Shown here piece after piece: positions 16,648 through 24,048 of a stretch of 38,687 nt of DNA. The stretch spans positions 1-38,687 of the forward strand of contig NZ_AEJC01000580.1 in assembly GCF_000317595.1 (NCBI RefSeq), written 5' to 3'. Each line of letters opens with the position of its first letter. Within the stretch, counting starts at the first letter, position 1. The DNA comes from Streptomyces ipomoeae 91-03. GTDB taxonomy: Bacteria; Actinomycetota; Actinomycetes; Streptomycetales; Streptomycetaceae. The notes under the pieces are model-generated. The model was not told the DNA's origin and ran no database searches. It saw nothing but the letters and a program-made list of their open reading frames with translations. Made by a program: the position numbers and the translations under genes.

Positions 16648-17819
16648 ATCCGGCGCACCGGCCCGGCGATCTCGAACCCGTCGGTGAAGTCGCGGAGGGC
16701 GAGCAGCACTTCGGAGATCTCCAGCCTCGCCAGATACGCGCCGATGCAGTAGTGCGGCCCGTGGCCGAACGCGATGTGCTTGTTCGGCTGCCGGTCGATG
16801 AGGAACCGGTCCGGGTCGGTGAAGACGCTCTCGTCGCGGTTTCCGGAGACGTTCCAGACCGTCACCACGTCACCTGCCTTGATCGGGGTTCCGTGGATCT
16901 CCGTGTCCCGGACCGCGGTACGGCCGAAGTGCATGGTCGGTGAGGCCCAGCGCAGCACCTCCTCGGTCACTTGCTTGACGGACACCTCGCCCCGCTTGAA
17001 CGCGGCCCACTGGTCCGGATTGGCGCTGAAACTGTGCACCGCGTCGATCATCGCCAGCCGGCTGGTCGCGTCCCCGCCGAGGATCAGGCTGTAGCAGTTG
17101 AGGACGATCTCGTCCTCGCTGAGGAACTCGCCGTCGATGGTGCTGCCGGCCAGCACGCTGACCACGTCGTCCTGCGGCGCCGCCCGGCGCTCCTCCACCA
17201 GGCCGACGAAGTACTGAAGGATGCTGTTGCGGGCCGCGTCCGCCGCCTCGGAGTACTCCCCCTGATCGTCCGAGCTGATGGCGGACTTGGTCAGACTGAG
17301 CATGTAGTCCCGGTCCTGACTCGGCACGCCGAGCAGATCGCAGATCGTGGCCATCGGGATCTTGCTCGCGACATCCAGCGCGAAATCCCCTTGGCCGCGG
17401 TCCACCGCCGCGGCCAGCAGCGTCCGGGTGGTCCCGCGGACGTGCTCACCGATCCGGCTCAGCACCCGCGGCGAGAACGCCTTCAGCAGCACGTTGCGGA
17501 GCTCCTTGTGCCGGTCCCCGTCGGTCACCGGGACCATCAGGCCGGCCGCCGAGTCGCCCTCGCCGAGCAGTGTGATCAGGACGTTGCCGCGCTCCGAGGT
17601 GAACGTGACGTTGTCCCGGTAGAGGGCGACGATGTCGTCGTACCGGCTGAGTACCCAGAAGCCGGGGCTGTCTCCGACCTCCGGATGCCGGTAGAGCGGC
17701 TGTGTGGTCCGCAGCGTGCGCCAGTAGTCGCTCAGGTCGTAGTCCGCGAACGTCTGCGGATCTGCCAGGTTGACACGGGTCAGGTCGTCGGGCGTCGCGC
17801 GGATCGGCAGGTCTTCCAC
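16563..17819 (-). CDS. Cytochrome P450 (last gene of the operon)
   Basis: A 418-residue bacterial class I P450, soluble and needing ferredoxin partners (none in the window). The haem-binding motif is FGHGPHYCIGAYLARLE near the C-terminus, the K-helix ExxR is in TEEVLRWASP, and the I-helix reads LILGGDATSRLAMID, where GGDAT replaces the common AGxDT. I prefer the GTG at 17819 because GGAGG lies eight bases upstream; a TTG at 17855 (12 more residues) is the alternative. It follows the C45-family gene with a gap of about 55 bases. Its role is presumably oxidation of the hydrazino/thiazoline product or of a carrier-bound intermediate. Substrate not readable. Confidence 0.9.
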   Translation of the reverse strand: MEDLPIRATPDDLTRVNLADPQTFADYDLSDYWRTLRTTQPLYRHPEVGDSPGFWVLSRYDDIVALYRDNVTFTSERGNVLITLLGEGDSAAGLMVPVTDGDRHKELRNVLLKAFSPRVLSRIGEHVRGTTRTLLAAAVDRGQGDFALDVASKIPMATICDLLGVPSQDRDYMLSLTKSAISSDDQGEYSEAADAARNSILQYFVGLVEERRAAPQDDVVSVLAGSTIDGEFLSEDEIVLNCYSLILGGDATSRLAMIDAVHSFSANPDQWAAFKRGEVSVKQVTEEVLRWASPTMHFGRTAVRDTEIHGTPIKAGDVVTVWNVSGNRDESVFTDPDRFLIDRQPNKHIAFGHGPHYCIGAYLARLEISEVLLALRDFTDGFEIAGPVRRIYSNLLTGISSLPVRFEPVSAEVEELVL

Positions 17820-17874
17820 GGGTTTGACCTCCAGTTCGAACTGGTGAGACGGCAATCGGGCCGGTGAAACGACA

Positions 17875-18903
17875 TCAGAGGGTGAAGGACCGGGTTGTCG
17901 ACAGCCGGGGATCGCCCGGCCTCAGGTGCAGCGTTCTGTTCTTCGTGTCGAGGACCACGGCGGCGACGGTGCGCTCGCGGCGGATGTCACCGTCGTCGGC
18001 GACGCGGATCGGCGGCTGTGACAGCAGCGCGAAGTGCTCATCGGGATCCGCGTCCGTGGGCAGGGTCAGCAGGCCGGCCTCGGCCGCCCGGAGGCGGCGC
18101 AGCGAGGAGTTGCGTGCGAAGACGTTCAGCTCGTCCCTGGTGGTGAAGTCCGGGGCGAGGAAGTGGTTGGTGTGCACGGATTCCTGTGCCGTCATCACCC
18201 GGTACTCGTCGCCGATGACCTCCACGCAGGCGGTTTCGGCGGCGTCGGCGAGGACGATCGTGCGGGAGCTCGCGAAGGGCAGCGAACGCAGCAGCTCGAC
18301 GGCCGACTCCACCGAGGTCGCGGTGTCGAGGAGATGACGAATGGCCAGATACGGCGGCACTCCCGGGCGCCAACGCCCGCCGAGGACGAGGTTCAGGCCG
18401 ACGGCGAGGCCGTGACGGTTGACGCCGAGATAGCCGAGCAGTCCGGCGAAGCTGAGCACGAGGGCCCCGCAGTCCGCATGTCCGACGTCGAGGACCGCGA
18501 TCTGGTCGTCCAGGTTCCCGTTGAGATCCACTGTCTGCGCCAGCAGGCCCGCCCGCGCGTAGGTGGTGCAGTCACCCCGCGTGGGGATCTGCCGGTATCC
18601 CATGATCTCGCGGCGCAGTTGCAGCAAGGTGGCCTCGTCCGGGGTCAGCCCGGCCCCGGCCGCGAGTCCGGTGATCTCGTCGGCCAGCCGGGGCGTGGAC
18701 CGGGTGATCTCCGCCCGGTGGGCCGCGATGGTGCCGGACAGGCCCGCGACCGACACCGTCGCGGGCAGCAGGTGGTTGAGCCGGGCGACGCCGTCGTCGA
18801 GGAAGGCGCGCAGCCGCTCCTTCAGGGCCGTGCCGTGCGCGAAGCCGATGTCGTACGGCTCGCCCTGTGCGACGACGTGCGCCACCGCGAAGGGGGGTGT
18901 CAC
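17875..18903 (-). CDS. C45-family Ntn hydrolase (isopenicillin N acyltransferase-like)
   Basis: About 342 residues, resembling acyl-CoA:6-aminopenicillanate acyltransferase (peptidase family C45, Ntn fold). These proteins cleave themselves before a cysteine, which becomes the nucleophile for amide hydrolysis or acyl transfer. The candidate cysteine is Cys112 in RGDCTTYARAG. Other family marks are YDIGFAHG near the N-terminus, LGVNRHGLAVGLNLVLGG and the VHTNHFLAP segment. The usual residue before the nucleophile is Gly; here it is Asp. The start is placed at the GTG at 18903, which overlaps the stop of a 27-aa ORF as GTGA; a GTG at 18930 would add nine residues. In an operon making a carrier-bound acyl chain it could move an acyl group to an amine, release the product, or unmask a protected precursor. 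Confidence 0.75.
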   Translation of the reverse strand: MTPPFAVAHVVAQGEPYDIGFAHGTALKERLRAFLDDGVARLNHLLPATVSVAGLSGTIAAHRAEITRSTPRLADEITGLAAGAGLTPDEATLLQLRREIMGYRQIPTRGDCTTYARAGLLAQTVDLNGNLDDQIAVLDVGHADCGALVLSFAGLLGYLGVNRHGLAVGLNLVLGGRWRPGVPPYLAIRHLLDTATSVESAVELLRSLPFASSRTIVLADAAETACVEVIGDEYRVMTAQESVHTNHFLAPDFTTRDELNVFARNSSLRRLRAAEAGLLTLPTDADPDEHFALLSQPPIRVADDGDIRRERTVAAVVLDTKNRTLHLRPGDPRLSTTRSFTL

Positions 18904-18983
18904 CGTGCGTCCGTCCCGGCCGCCTCGCACCGGGCGGCGCCGTCGGTCAGGACGGTCGCGGCGTGTTCGCGCCGGCTGCTCAT
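18900..18983 (-). CDS. 27-aa ORF bridging carrier protein and C45 genes
   Basis: A complete ORF begins with ATG one base after the carrier-protein stop (TGAGATG) and ends in the GTGA overlap with the C45-gene start. It begins MSSRREHAATVLTDG and ends GAARCEAAGTDAR; it contains one Cys. It fills the whole gap between two genes in an operon where nearly all genes overlap in this way, which argues for translation. A similar 26-aa ORF (28694-28774) ends GTARSEATGNEGVAP, matching GxARxEAxG. Alternatives: a coupling device without a product function, or an N-terminal part of the C45 protein separated by a frameshift. Confidence 0.45.
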   Translation of the reverse strand: MSSRREHAATVLTDGAARCEAAGTDAR

Positions 18984-18984
18984 C

Positions 18985-19242
18985 TCAGCTCACCTCGGCG
19001 TGTCGGTACAGCGCGTCGACGACCTGCCCGAGGGTGCGCATCGCGGCCAGGTCGTGTTCGGTGAAGTGATGGAGCCCCACGTCGACCCGCTCGCACAGCG
19101 AGGTCAGGAACAGCACCTTGTTCAGCGAGGTGAGGCCGAGGTGGTCGAGGTCCGCGTCGGGATCGATGGCCTCGGGCGGCAGCTCCTTGGGCAGGACCTC
19201 GGCCAGCGCGGCGCGGGCCGCCGCCTCGATGGTGTCAGGCAC
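18985..19242 (-). CDS. Free-standing acyl/peptidyl carrier protein
   Basis: An 85-residue carrier protein of the PF00550 fold. The phosphopantetheine attachment site is Ser39 in DHLGLTSLNKVLFL, followed by helix 3 (FTEHDLAAMRTLGQVVDALY). The GTG start at 19242 overlaps the ligase stop by eight bases, so carrier and ligase are translationally coupled and probably work as a pair: the ligase would load an acid onto Ser39. It is one of three carrier domains in the operon, with the NRPS PCP and the PCP fused to the hydrazine synthetase. Which acyl group it carries is inferred, not seen; the hydrazino acid or an aliphatic acid are candidates. Confidence 0.88.
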   Translation of the reverse strand: MPDTIEAAARAALAEVLPKELPPEAIDPDADLDHLGLTSLNKVLFLTSLCERVDVGLHHFTEHDLAAMRTLGQVVDALYRHAEVS

Positions 19243-20734
19243 GGATTCCCTCCTCGGGGTCGACGACGAGGCGGCGGTACTGAGCCTCGATCTGCTTGCG
19301 ACGGGGCTTGAACTGGGAGCTGAGCAGTCCGTTGTCCACGGTGAACCGCTCGGCCAGGACGGCCTTGGCGATCTGCTCGTCGTGGTCCAGGGCGGCGTTG
19401 GCCTGCCGCAGCGCCGCCGCGATGAGCGCGGTGTCCGCCGGGTGCGCCGCGGGCGAGACGATGGCGACGAGCTGGCGCTGCGACGGGTTGGTGACCACGC
19501 AGTCCTCGATCGCCGGATCGGCCTTGAGACGTTCCTCGATGCGCCGTACGGCGATCTTCTTGCCGTTCTCCAGCACGATCATGTCGTCGGCCCGGCCGTG
19601 CACGAACAGATATCCGTCCTCGTCGAGATGGCCGAGGTCACCGGTGCGCACGATTCCGCCGGGCCGGAACATCTTCTCCGAGTCGCCCGGCTCCGCGTGT
19701 TCGTAGCGGGTGGCCACCGGCTGCTCGCTGCGGACGTTGATCACGCCGTCCGCGTCGATGAGGACCTCCTTTCCCGGCAGCACCCGGCCGACGCTGCCCG
19801 GCCGCTGCGCGCCGGGGTGGTTCTTGGCCACGATGCAGGTCTCGTTCAGCCCGTAGCCCTCGAAGATCGGCAGGCCGGCGTCGGTGAGGTACCGCAGAGT
19901 CGCCGGGTTCGCGGGCGCGGAGCCCGTCCACAGGTAGCGGATCCGGTCGCCGAAGACCTCGGTGGCCGCCCGGGCCGGGGCGGCGCCGGTGCGGGCGGTC
20001 CTGGCCTCCAGGTGAGAGCGTGCCGCCTCGTAGAAACCGGGCACGCCCATCACCACGGTCGGCCGCGCCGTGCGCAGAGCGGCGAACGCGGCTTCGTAGG
20101 TGCTGATCGTGATGTCGTGGCCAAACACGATCGCCGAGTAGACCCAGTACCGCTGTTGGAGCAGCGAGAGCGGCAGGAAGACGAAGAGGTCGTCGCCGGG
20201 GCCGTGCGCGAACATGTCCTGCACCGCGGCGAGCGAGCTGTCGATGCTGCCCGCACTGGCCAGCAGCGACTTCGCCGGGCCGCTGCTGCCCGAGGTGAAC
20301 TTCAGCGCGGGTGCCTCGTGGGGTTCCCACGAGACCGTCGGCAGGTCCGCGTCCGGGGGCGGGAGCTCGCGCAGAGCGGAGACCGGGTGCACCCGGTCGG
20401 CCGTCTCGCCCTGGTCGGTGAACAGCGCTGTGAGGCCGTAGCGGGCGACGAGCTCAGCCCCGGTCGCGTCGAACTTGCCGGGGTCGAATCCCGCGGTCAC
20501 CGCCTTGATCCGCAGCGCGGCCAGGTCGAGCAGCACCCACTCCAGTGAGTTCGCGGCCAGTACGCCGATCCGGTCACCCGGCCGTACGCCGAGGTGGCGC
20601 AGGTGCGCGGCGACCCGGCCCGACATCTCCCAGACCTCGGTGAGGTCCCACGACTCGGTGGCTCCCAGCCGTGCGACGGACAGTCGGTTGCCCGGACGTG
20701 GTGGACCGCCGATCACGCGGTTGATCACGCTCAT
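19235..20734 (-). CDS. AMP-dependent acyl ligase (ANL superfamily)
   Basis: A 499-residue adenylate-forming enzyme. P-loop-like motif FTSGSSGPAKSLL at about residues 165-177, GYGLNETCIVA (A5), VRTGDLGHLDEDGYLFVHGR (A7-A8) and the C-terminal lysine region SSQFKPRRKQI are all present. It lacks carrier or condensation domains and looks closest to FadD-type acyl-CoA/acyl-ACP ligases. The start ATG at 20734 overlaps the NRPS stop (ATGA); the frame open to 21064 runs inside the NRPS gene. Since it is coupled to the free carrier gene, it probably activates a free acid and loads a carrier. In pathways through hydrazinoacetic acid, a separate ligase activates that acid, so this is the best candidate here. 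It could instead serve a fatty acid. Confidence 0.88.
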   Translation of the reverse strand: MSVINRVIGGPPRPGNRLSVARLGATESWDLTEVWEMSGRVAAHLRHLGVRPGDRIGVLAANSLEWVLLDLAALRIKAVTAGFDPGKFDATGAELVARYGLTALFTDQGETADRVHPVSALRELPPPDADLPTVSWEPHEAPALKFTSGSSGPAKSLLASAGSIDSSLAAVQDMFAHGPGDDLFVFLPLSLLQQRYWVYSAIVFGHDITISTYEAAFAALRTARPTVVMGVPGFYEAARSHLEARTARTGAAPARAATEVFGDRIRYLWTGSAPANPATLRYLTDAGLPIFEGYGLNETCIVAKNHPGAQRPGSVGRVLPGKEVLIDADGVINVRSEQPVATRYEHAEPGDSEKMFRPGGIVRTGDLGHLDEDGYLFVHGRADDMIVLENGKKIAVRRIEERLKADPAIEDCVVTNPSQRQLVAIVSPAAHPADTALIAAALRQANAALDHDEQIAKAVLAERFTVDNGLLSSQFKPRRKQIEAQYRRLVVDPEEGIRA

Positions 20735-23700
20735 GCCGACCGGCCGATCCGGGCGGCCATCGCCCGTACCGTGTTGATCCTGACCAGTTCCGACAGCGGG
20801 ATGGTGACCTTGTACCGCTTGCGGACCCCGGCCAGGATGCGTGCCGCGGCGAGCGAGTCGGCGCCGATGTCGGCCAGCGGGGTGAGTGCGTCCACCTCGG
20901 GCAGTTTGAGCACGCTCGCCCACAGCTCGGCCAGCTCCCGTTCGATGCCCTCGGCGGGGGCGGTGTCGCCGGACGGGGCGGGCTCGGCCTCGGGCGCGTC
21001 GTCCTGGGCCAGCCCTTGCCGGTCGACCTTGCCGTTGGCGGTCAGCGGCAGGCTGTCGTGCCACACCACGGCGGACGGAACCATATATTCCGGCAGCTGC
21101 TCGCGCAGCGCCGTACGCAGCTCCTCCTCCTGGCCGCGCCGCTCGTCGTCCGGGACCGGCCGGTCCCGTTCGTCCGGCACGAGGTGCGCGACCAGCCGGT
21201 CACCTCGGCTGCCCGGTCGGCGGACCACCACGGCCTGTCGTACGCCGGGCAGCGCGACCAGCCGTGTCTCCACTTCACCCGGCTCGACGCGGTAGCCGTT
21301 GAGCTTGATCTGGAGATCCGCCCGGCCGAGGATGTCGATCTCCCCGGACGGCAGATAGCGCCCGAGGTCGCCGGTGCGGTAGAGCCGTACGCCCCGGCGT
21401 GGGTCGTGGCGGAACTTCTCGTCGGTCGCCCGCTCGTCCTTCCAGTACCCGCGCGCCAGACCCGCGCCCGAGGCGAAGATCTCGCCGGGCACCCAGTCCG
21501 GCAGGTCCAGGCCGTCCTCGTCGAGCACATACGCCTTGTTGTTGTCGTTCGGCCGCCCGTACGGGATCCGCCGTGAACCGTCGTCGTCCGGACCGATGCG
21601 GTGGACGACGTTCCAGACCGTCGTCTCGGTGGGACCACCGAGCGAGACCACCTCCAGCCCGGGCAGGCTCTCCCGCAGGGCCGCCGGCAGTTCCGGCGGG
21701 ATCACGTCGCCGCTCATCATCACCAGTCGCAGATCGGCGAGCGGGGAGAGGCCGTCCGCGCATGCCTGGTCGTGCAGCAGCGCCACGATCTGGGGCACCG
21801 AGTTCCACACCGTGACGCCGCCGCGCTCGCACATCTCCAGCCAGTGCGCCGGGTCGGCTGCCTTGTCGTGGTCCGGCAGCACGAGCGCGGCGCCGACGGA
21901 CAGCGCGCCGAACACGTCGTAGACGGACAGGTCGAAGCTGAACGCGCTGATCGCGAACAGCCGGTCGTTCGGGCCGACGCCGAAGCGGCGGGTGCAGTCC
22001 GCGACGACGTTGGCCACACTGCGGTGGCTGACCATGACGCCCTTCGGCGTGCCGGTCGTACCGGAGGTGGGCAGCACATAGGCGAGGTCGTCGGGATGGG
22101 CCCCGGTGACCGGAGCGGGTTCGGGCCGGCCGTCGGGCTCGGTGTCATCGGTTGCGGCCGCACTGTCCAGCGGCAGCACCGCGCGTCGGCCGGCCGGGTC
22201 GCTCCAGCCTGAGTTGGTGAGCACGCACCGCACCTCGCCGCCGTCGAGCAGCTCCTGCTGCCGACGGGCCGGCAGGTCCGCGTCGACCGGCAGATAGGCG
22301 GCGCCCGCCAGGATCGTGGCCATGATGCCGACGATCTGCTCGGGCCCCCGGGTCATGACCAGCCCGACGAGTTCGTCGCGGTCGGTGCCGTTCGCGCGCA
22401 GCCATGCCGCCGCGGCCCGGGCGCGCCGGTACAGCTCGGCGTAGCTCAGCTCCCCGGTCGAGGTGATCACCGCGGGTGCCTGGGGAGCGCGTTGCGCCTG
22501 GGCCACGAACGGCTCGTGCAGCAGCTGCCGGGGCACCGGCCGGTCGGTGTCGTTGGCGGCGCGCCTGCGCTCGCGCTGCTCGGCGGGCAGCAGATCGAAC
22601 CAGTGGTGGTGCCACTCGCTCTCGTCGGTGAGCAGGTCGAGCAGGCGCTGGTATCCGTGCGCCACGTCGTCCAGCAGGCCGGGCGGGAACAGGTCGTCGA
22701 CGCCGTCGAGCTGGACGACGGCCGCGCCGTGCTGCTCCATGGCGAACACGTTGAGCCAGGTCTGCGGTGTCTGGCTGACGGTGTGCACCTCGGGTCCGAA
22801 CAGTTCCAGCGCGGAGCCGTCCACGTCGGCGAGCGGATAGCCGATGGCGCTGTTGAAGGTGAAGGGCATGCGTGGCTGTCCGCCGCCGCGTATGCCGAGC
22901 TCCCGCAGCACCTCGACCCCGGAGAAGTGCCGGTTGTCGAGGTCGGCGCGCAGCCGCTCCTGGATGGCCTTGGCCCGTTCGGCGAAGGGTATGCCGCGGT
23001 CCAGTTCGACCGAGACGAGCATGGGGTCGCTGTACTGTCCGACCGACTCCAGGATGCGTGGGTGCACCGGCGGCCGGTTGGCCACCGTGGTGGTCAGGGT
23101 GAACCGGGGGCCGGCGCCCCAGCACGCGAGGGTCTCGGCGTAGGCGGCGAACAGCAGCCCCGACGGGGTCACGCCGACCGCGGCGGCATGGTCCTTCAGC
23201 GCCGCCCACCGGGGCGCGGGCACCCGGACGACGCGCTGGGTGAAGCGCGGCGTGGTGATGGTGTCGGGGTTCTTGGCGAGCGGCAGCCGCGGGTGGTCCC
23301 AGAGGGTGCCGTTGTCGAGCCGGTCCAGCCAGTACGCCTTGGCCCGGGCGTACGGCTTTCGGGAGGCCGCGGCCTCCAGCGCGGCCACGTAGGACTCGAA
23401 GACGGGCTCCTCGTCGGCGGGCGGCTGTTCGCCCTCGTAGTGGGCCCACCAGTCGCGGAAGAACAGGAACATGCTGATGCCGTCCATGACCAGGCCGTCG
23501 TGGCCGACGTGCAGCACCATCCGGTCCCCTGGCAGCAGGGACACCTCCGCCGCGAGCAGTGGTGCCTGGGCGGCCGGCAGCATCCGGTGGGTCCAGCGGG
23601 CGCGTCGCGCGGCCGGCCCGGTGCCGTCGTCGTCCCGCAGGTCGACCCGGTCGATCCGGACGTCCACGCGCGGCTGCCGGACCTGGGTCTGCTCCGGTGT

Positions 23701-24048
23701 GAACCGGGAGCGCAGGCAGTCGTGCCGGGCGATGACGGCGTCGAGCGCGGCTTCGAGCCGGTCGATGTCCCAGTGGCCCTCGATCTCGTGGTAGACGTAG
23801 CTGGCCACGTTGCCCAGCTCGAACACCTCGTCCCGGCCCGCGAGATAGCTGCGTTGCAGCGGGGTCAGGGCGAACCCGGGGTCCGGGGTGAGATGGGCGA
23901 GGAGTTCGGCCTTGACCGATTTGATCCGGCCGACGAGGTCGGCGTCCACGCGCTCGCGCGGCCCCTGCAACCGCAGGTCCGGGCCGGCGGCGACGATGCT
24001 CAGACCGCGGGCGCTGATCTCCTCCAGCACCGCCAGGTAGCCGGTCAT
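20731..24048 (-). CDS. NRPS: TubC docking - Cy - A (Cys-like) - PCP
   Basis: 1105 residues. Residues 1-57 resemble a TubC-type N-terminal docking domain. Residues 58-480 are a heterocyclization (Cy) domain, not a plain C domain: LTPLQRSYLAGR at 61-72, D184-x4-D189-x2-S192 in place of HHxxxDG, FTLTTTVANRPPVHP and SQTPQTWLNV. Residues 505-1015 are an A domain (PTSGTTGTPKG, GGPTETTVW, RTGDLGRY, Lys1008). Its specificity positions read D706 L707 Y710 N749 M777 S779 L803 V811 K1008, close to the cysteine code DLYNLSLI. Residues 1030-1100 are a PCP (Ser1065 in IGADSL). No thioesterase, epimerase or oxidase domain is present. Predicted act: condense an upstream carrier-bound acyl group with Cys and close a thiazoline. 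The ATG overlaps the hydrazine synthetase stop (ATGA). Cys specificity and cyclization are predictions by eye. Confidence 0.93.
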   Translation of the reverse strand: MTGYLAVLEEISARGLSIVAAGPDLRLQGPRERVDADLVGRIKSVKAELLAHLTPDPGFALTPLQRSYLAGRDEVFELGNVASYVYHEIEGHWDIDRLEAALDAVIARHDCLRSRFTPEQTQVRQPRVDVRIDRVDLRDDDGTGPAARRARWTHRMLPAAQAPLLAAEVSLLPGDRMVLHVGHDGLVMDGISMFLFFRDWWAHYEGEQPPADEEPVFESYVAALEAAASRKPYARAKAYWLDRLDNGTLWDHPRLPLAKNPDTITTPRFTQRVVRVPAPRWAALKDHAAAVGVTPSGLLFAAYAETLACWGAGPRFTLTTTVANRPPVHPRILESVGQYSDPMLVSVELDRGIPFAERAKAIQERLRADLDNRHFSGVEVLRELGIRGGGQPRMPFTFNSAIGYPLADVDGSALELFGPEVHTVSQTPQTWLNVFAMEQHGAAVVQLDGVDDLFPPGLLDDVAHGYQRLLDLLTDESEWHHHWFDLLPAEQRERRRAANDTDRPVPRQLLHEPFVAQAQRAPQAPAVITSTGELSYAELYRRARAAAAWLRANGTDRDELVGLVMTRGPEQIVGIMATILAGAAYLPVDADLPARRQQELLDGGEVRCVLTNSGWSDPAGRRAVLPLDSAAATDDTEPDGRPEPAPVTGAHPDDLAYVLPTSGTTGTPKGVMVSHRSVANVVADCTRRFGVGPNDRLFAISAFSFDLSVYDVFGALSVGAALVLPDHDKAADPAHWLEMCERGGVTVWNSVPQIVALLHDQACADGLSPLADLRLVMMSGDVIPPELPAALRESLPGLEVVSLGGPTETTVWNVVHRIGPDDDGSRRIPYGRPNDNNKAYVLDEDGLDLPDWVPGEIFASGAGLARGYWKDERATDEKFRHDPRRGVRLYRTGDLGRYLPSGEIDILGRADLQIKLNGYRVEPGEVETRLVALPGVRQAVVVRRPGSRGDRLVAHLVPDERDRPVPDDERRGQEEELRTALREQLPEYMVPSAVVWHDSLPLTANGKVDRQGLAQDDAPEAEPAPSGDTAPAEGIERELAELWASVLKLPEVDALTPLADIGADSLAAARILAGVRKRYKVTIPLSELVRINTVRAMAARIGRSA

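Noticed and set aside
19235..21064. A 609-residue form of the AMP ligase.
   Set aside because: The extra N-terminal residues are read inside the NRPS C-terminus in another frame; the ATGA overlap at 20734 gives a normal-length enzyme.
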